Source: SAR324 cluster bacterium
GTDB taxonomy: Bacteria; SAR324; XYD2-FULL-50-16
Reading direction: 5' to 3'
Assembly (NCBI GenBank): GCA_028282885.1
Contig: JANQGX010000010.1
Location: 62,001-126,000, forward strand
DNA: 64,000 nt
Below, piece after piece: positions 63,503 to 64,000 of this stretch. Positions within the stretch are counted from its first letter, which is position 1; the number at the start of each line of letters is the position of its first letter. The position numbers and the translations under genes were made by a program. Below the pieces are notes generated by a model that saw only the letters and a program-made list of their open reading frames with translations, made no database searches and was not told the origin of the DNA.

Positions 63503-64000
63503 ATGATTCACCCTTCACAAGTGGCTGTCATTCTTGTTGAGCCCACTCAACCCGGAAACGTGGGCTCAACGGCAAGGGCAATGGACAATATGGGGATTAC
63601 TGACTTCAGGCTCGTAAATCCCTGTCACTATTTCACGGGAGAAGCCAGGGCTTTTTCGATGAACGCCAGATATCTTCTACACCAGGCAAAAAAATTCGAC
63701 CGGCTGGAAGATGCATTGGAGGACAGGCAGTTGATCATCGGCACAACAGCTCGGGAGAGGGAGAAGATCAAAAAACTTAGCCCGCTGCACCACCTGCCGG
63801 ACATCGCCAGAGAGTATTCGAAAGAGGTTAAGGTGGCATTGATCTTCGGCACAGAGCAGTCCGGACTGGCAAACGAACATATCGATCTCTGCAATGAATG
63901 GATTTATATCCCCACTTACGGTAAAAGCAGCTCGCTAAACCTGGCACAGGCAGTGGTGGTGACGTTATATGAACTATCCAAACTGTTCGATGCCGAACCG
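63503..64000 (+). CDS. SPOUT-class RNA 2'-O-methyltransferase (TrmJ-like), 3' truncated
   Basis: The first 166 residues of a protein that runs off the right edge. It starts at the ATG of MIHPSQVAVILVEPTQPGNVG. Motifs: VEPTQPGNVGSTARAMDNMG (motif 1), LIFGTEQSGLANEHIDLC (motif 2, G-x-E-x-x-G) and YIPTYGKSSSLNLAQAVVV (motif 3), all typical of TrmJ/SpoU methyltransferases acting on tRNA position 32 or related targets. Specificity cannot be told from this part. Confidence 0.9.
   Translation, partial: MIHPSQVAVILVEPTQPGNVGSTARAMDNMGITDFRLVNPCHYFTGEARAFSMNARYLLHQAKKFDRLEDALEDRQLIIGTTAREREKIKKLSPLHHLPDIAREYSKEVKVALIFGTEQSGLANEHIDLCNEWIYIPTYGKSSSLNLAQAVVVTLYELSKLFDAEP

Overview
The window looks like a chromosomal segment of a Gram-negative bacterium. 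The signs are tatC, mpl, a lipoprotein-type TAXI/TRAP solute receptor, a Wzz-like chain-length regulator, an FKBP with a signal peptide, and tRNA-modification genes trmFO and mtaB. The combination of secreted TPR-CHAT protein, TAXI-TRAP transport and unusual TatC would fit a marine delta-proteobacterium-like or SAR324-like lineage, but that placement is inference; nothing here (no rRNA, no tRNA) proves it.

Region 1 (1-18.4 kb, almost all on the minus strand) is a surface-polysaccharide locus. Read in the direction of transcription it starts with a NusG/RfaH-type specialised antiterminator (17875-18414). It continues with a UDP-glucuronate 4-epimerase, a Wzx-type flippase, a sulfotransferase, a radical-SAM/polysaccharide-pyruvyl-transferase fusion, four glycosyltransferases, a methyltransferase, a DegT/DnrJ/EryC1 aminotransferase and a PglC/WcaJ-type initiating sugar transferase. 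It ends at the left edge inside a FlaA1/CapD-type dehydratase gene. Between the aminotransferase and the sugar transferase lies a scrambled island (about 2.2-5.2 kb). It holds an intact MntA/HepT pair and an AbiEii-type nucleotidyltransferase with its partner, surrounded by debris: a second aminotransferase 3' end with 71 nt identical to the intact copy, two pieces of HepT-like genes, and an internally deleted FlaA1/CapD gene.

Region 2 (19-24.4 kb) has three response regulators without a histidine kinase, a Wzz-like protein convergent with the first of them, and a phosphotransferase-family sugar kinase directly behind the third. It may control the polysaccharide locus.

Region 3 (24.5-64 kb) is mainly housekeeping: dapB, an Smr protein, an R3H protein, trmFO, a lytic transglycosylase, an N-acetylglutamate synthase-like protein, tatC, mpl, polA, mtaB, carB-carA, ribF, a TAXI/TRAP transporter, an FKBP, a VWA protein, clpP, UDP-glucose dehydrogenase, UDP-glucuronate decarboxylase and a truncated SPOUT RNA methyltransferase. 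UDP-glucose dehydrogenase makes the UDP-glucuronate that the epimerase in Region 1 and the neighbouring decarboxylase use, so the two ends of the window are metabolically linked.

The least ordinary items are: a TatC with about 150 extra residues in its first periplasmic loop, bracketed by two C-x-C pairs; a secreted TPR-CHAT protein whose CHAT domain carries an EF-hand-like loop and a 20-residue tandem duplication; the radical-SAM/pyruvyl-transferase fusion; an uncharacterised gene translationally coupled to mpl; three tandem TTTTCCACA-type boxes in a convergent gap; and the toxin-antitoxin island inside the polysaccharide operon.
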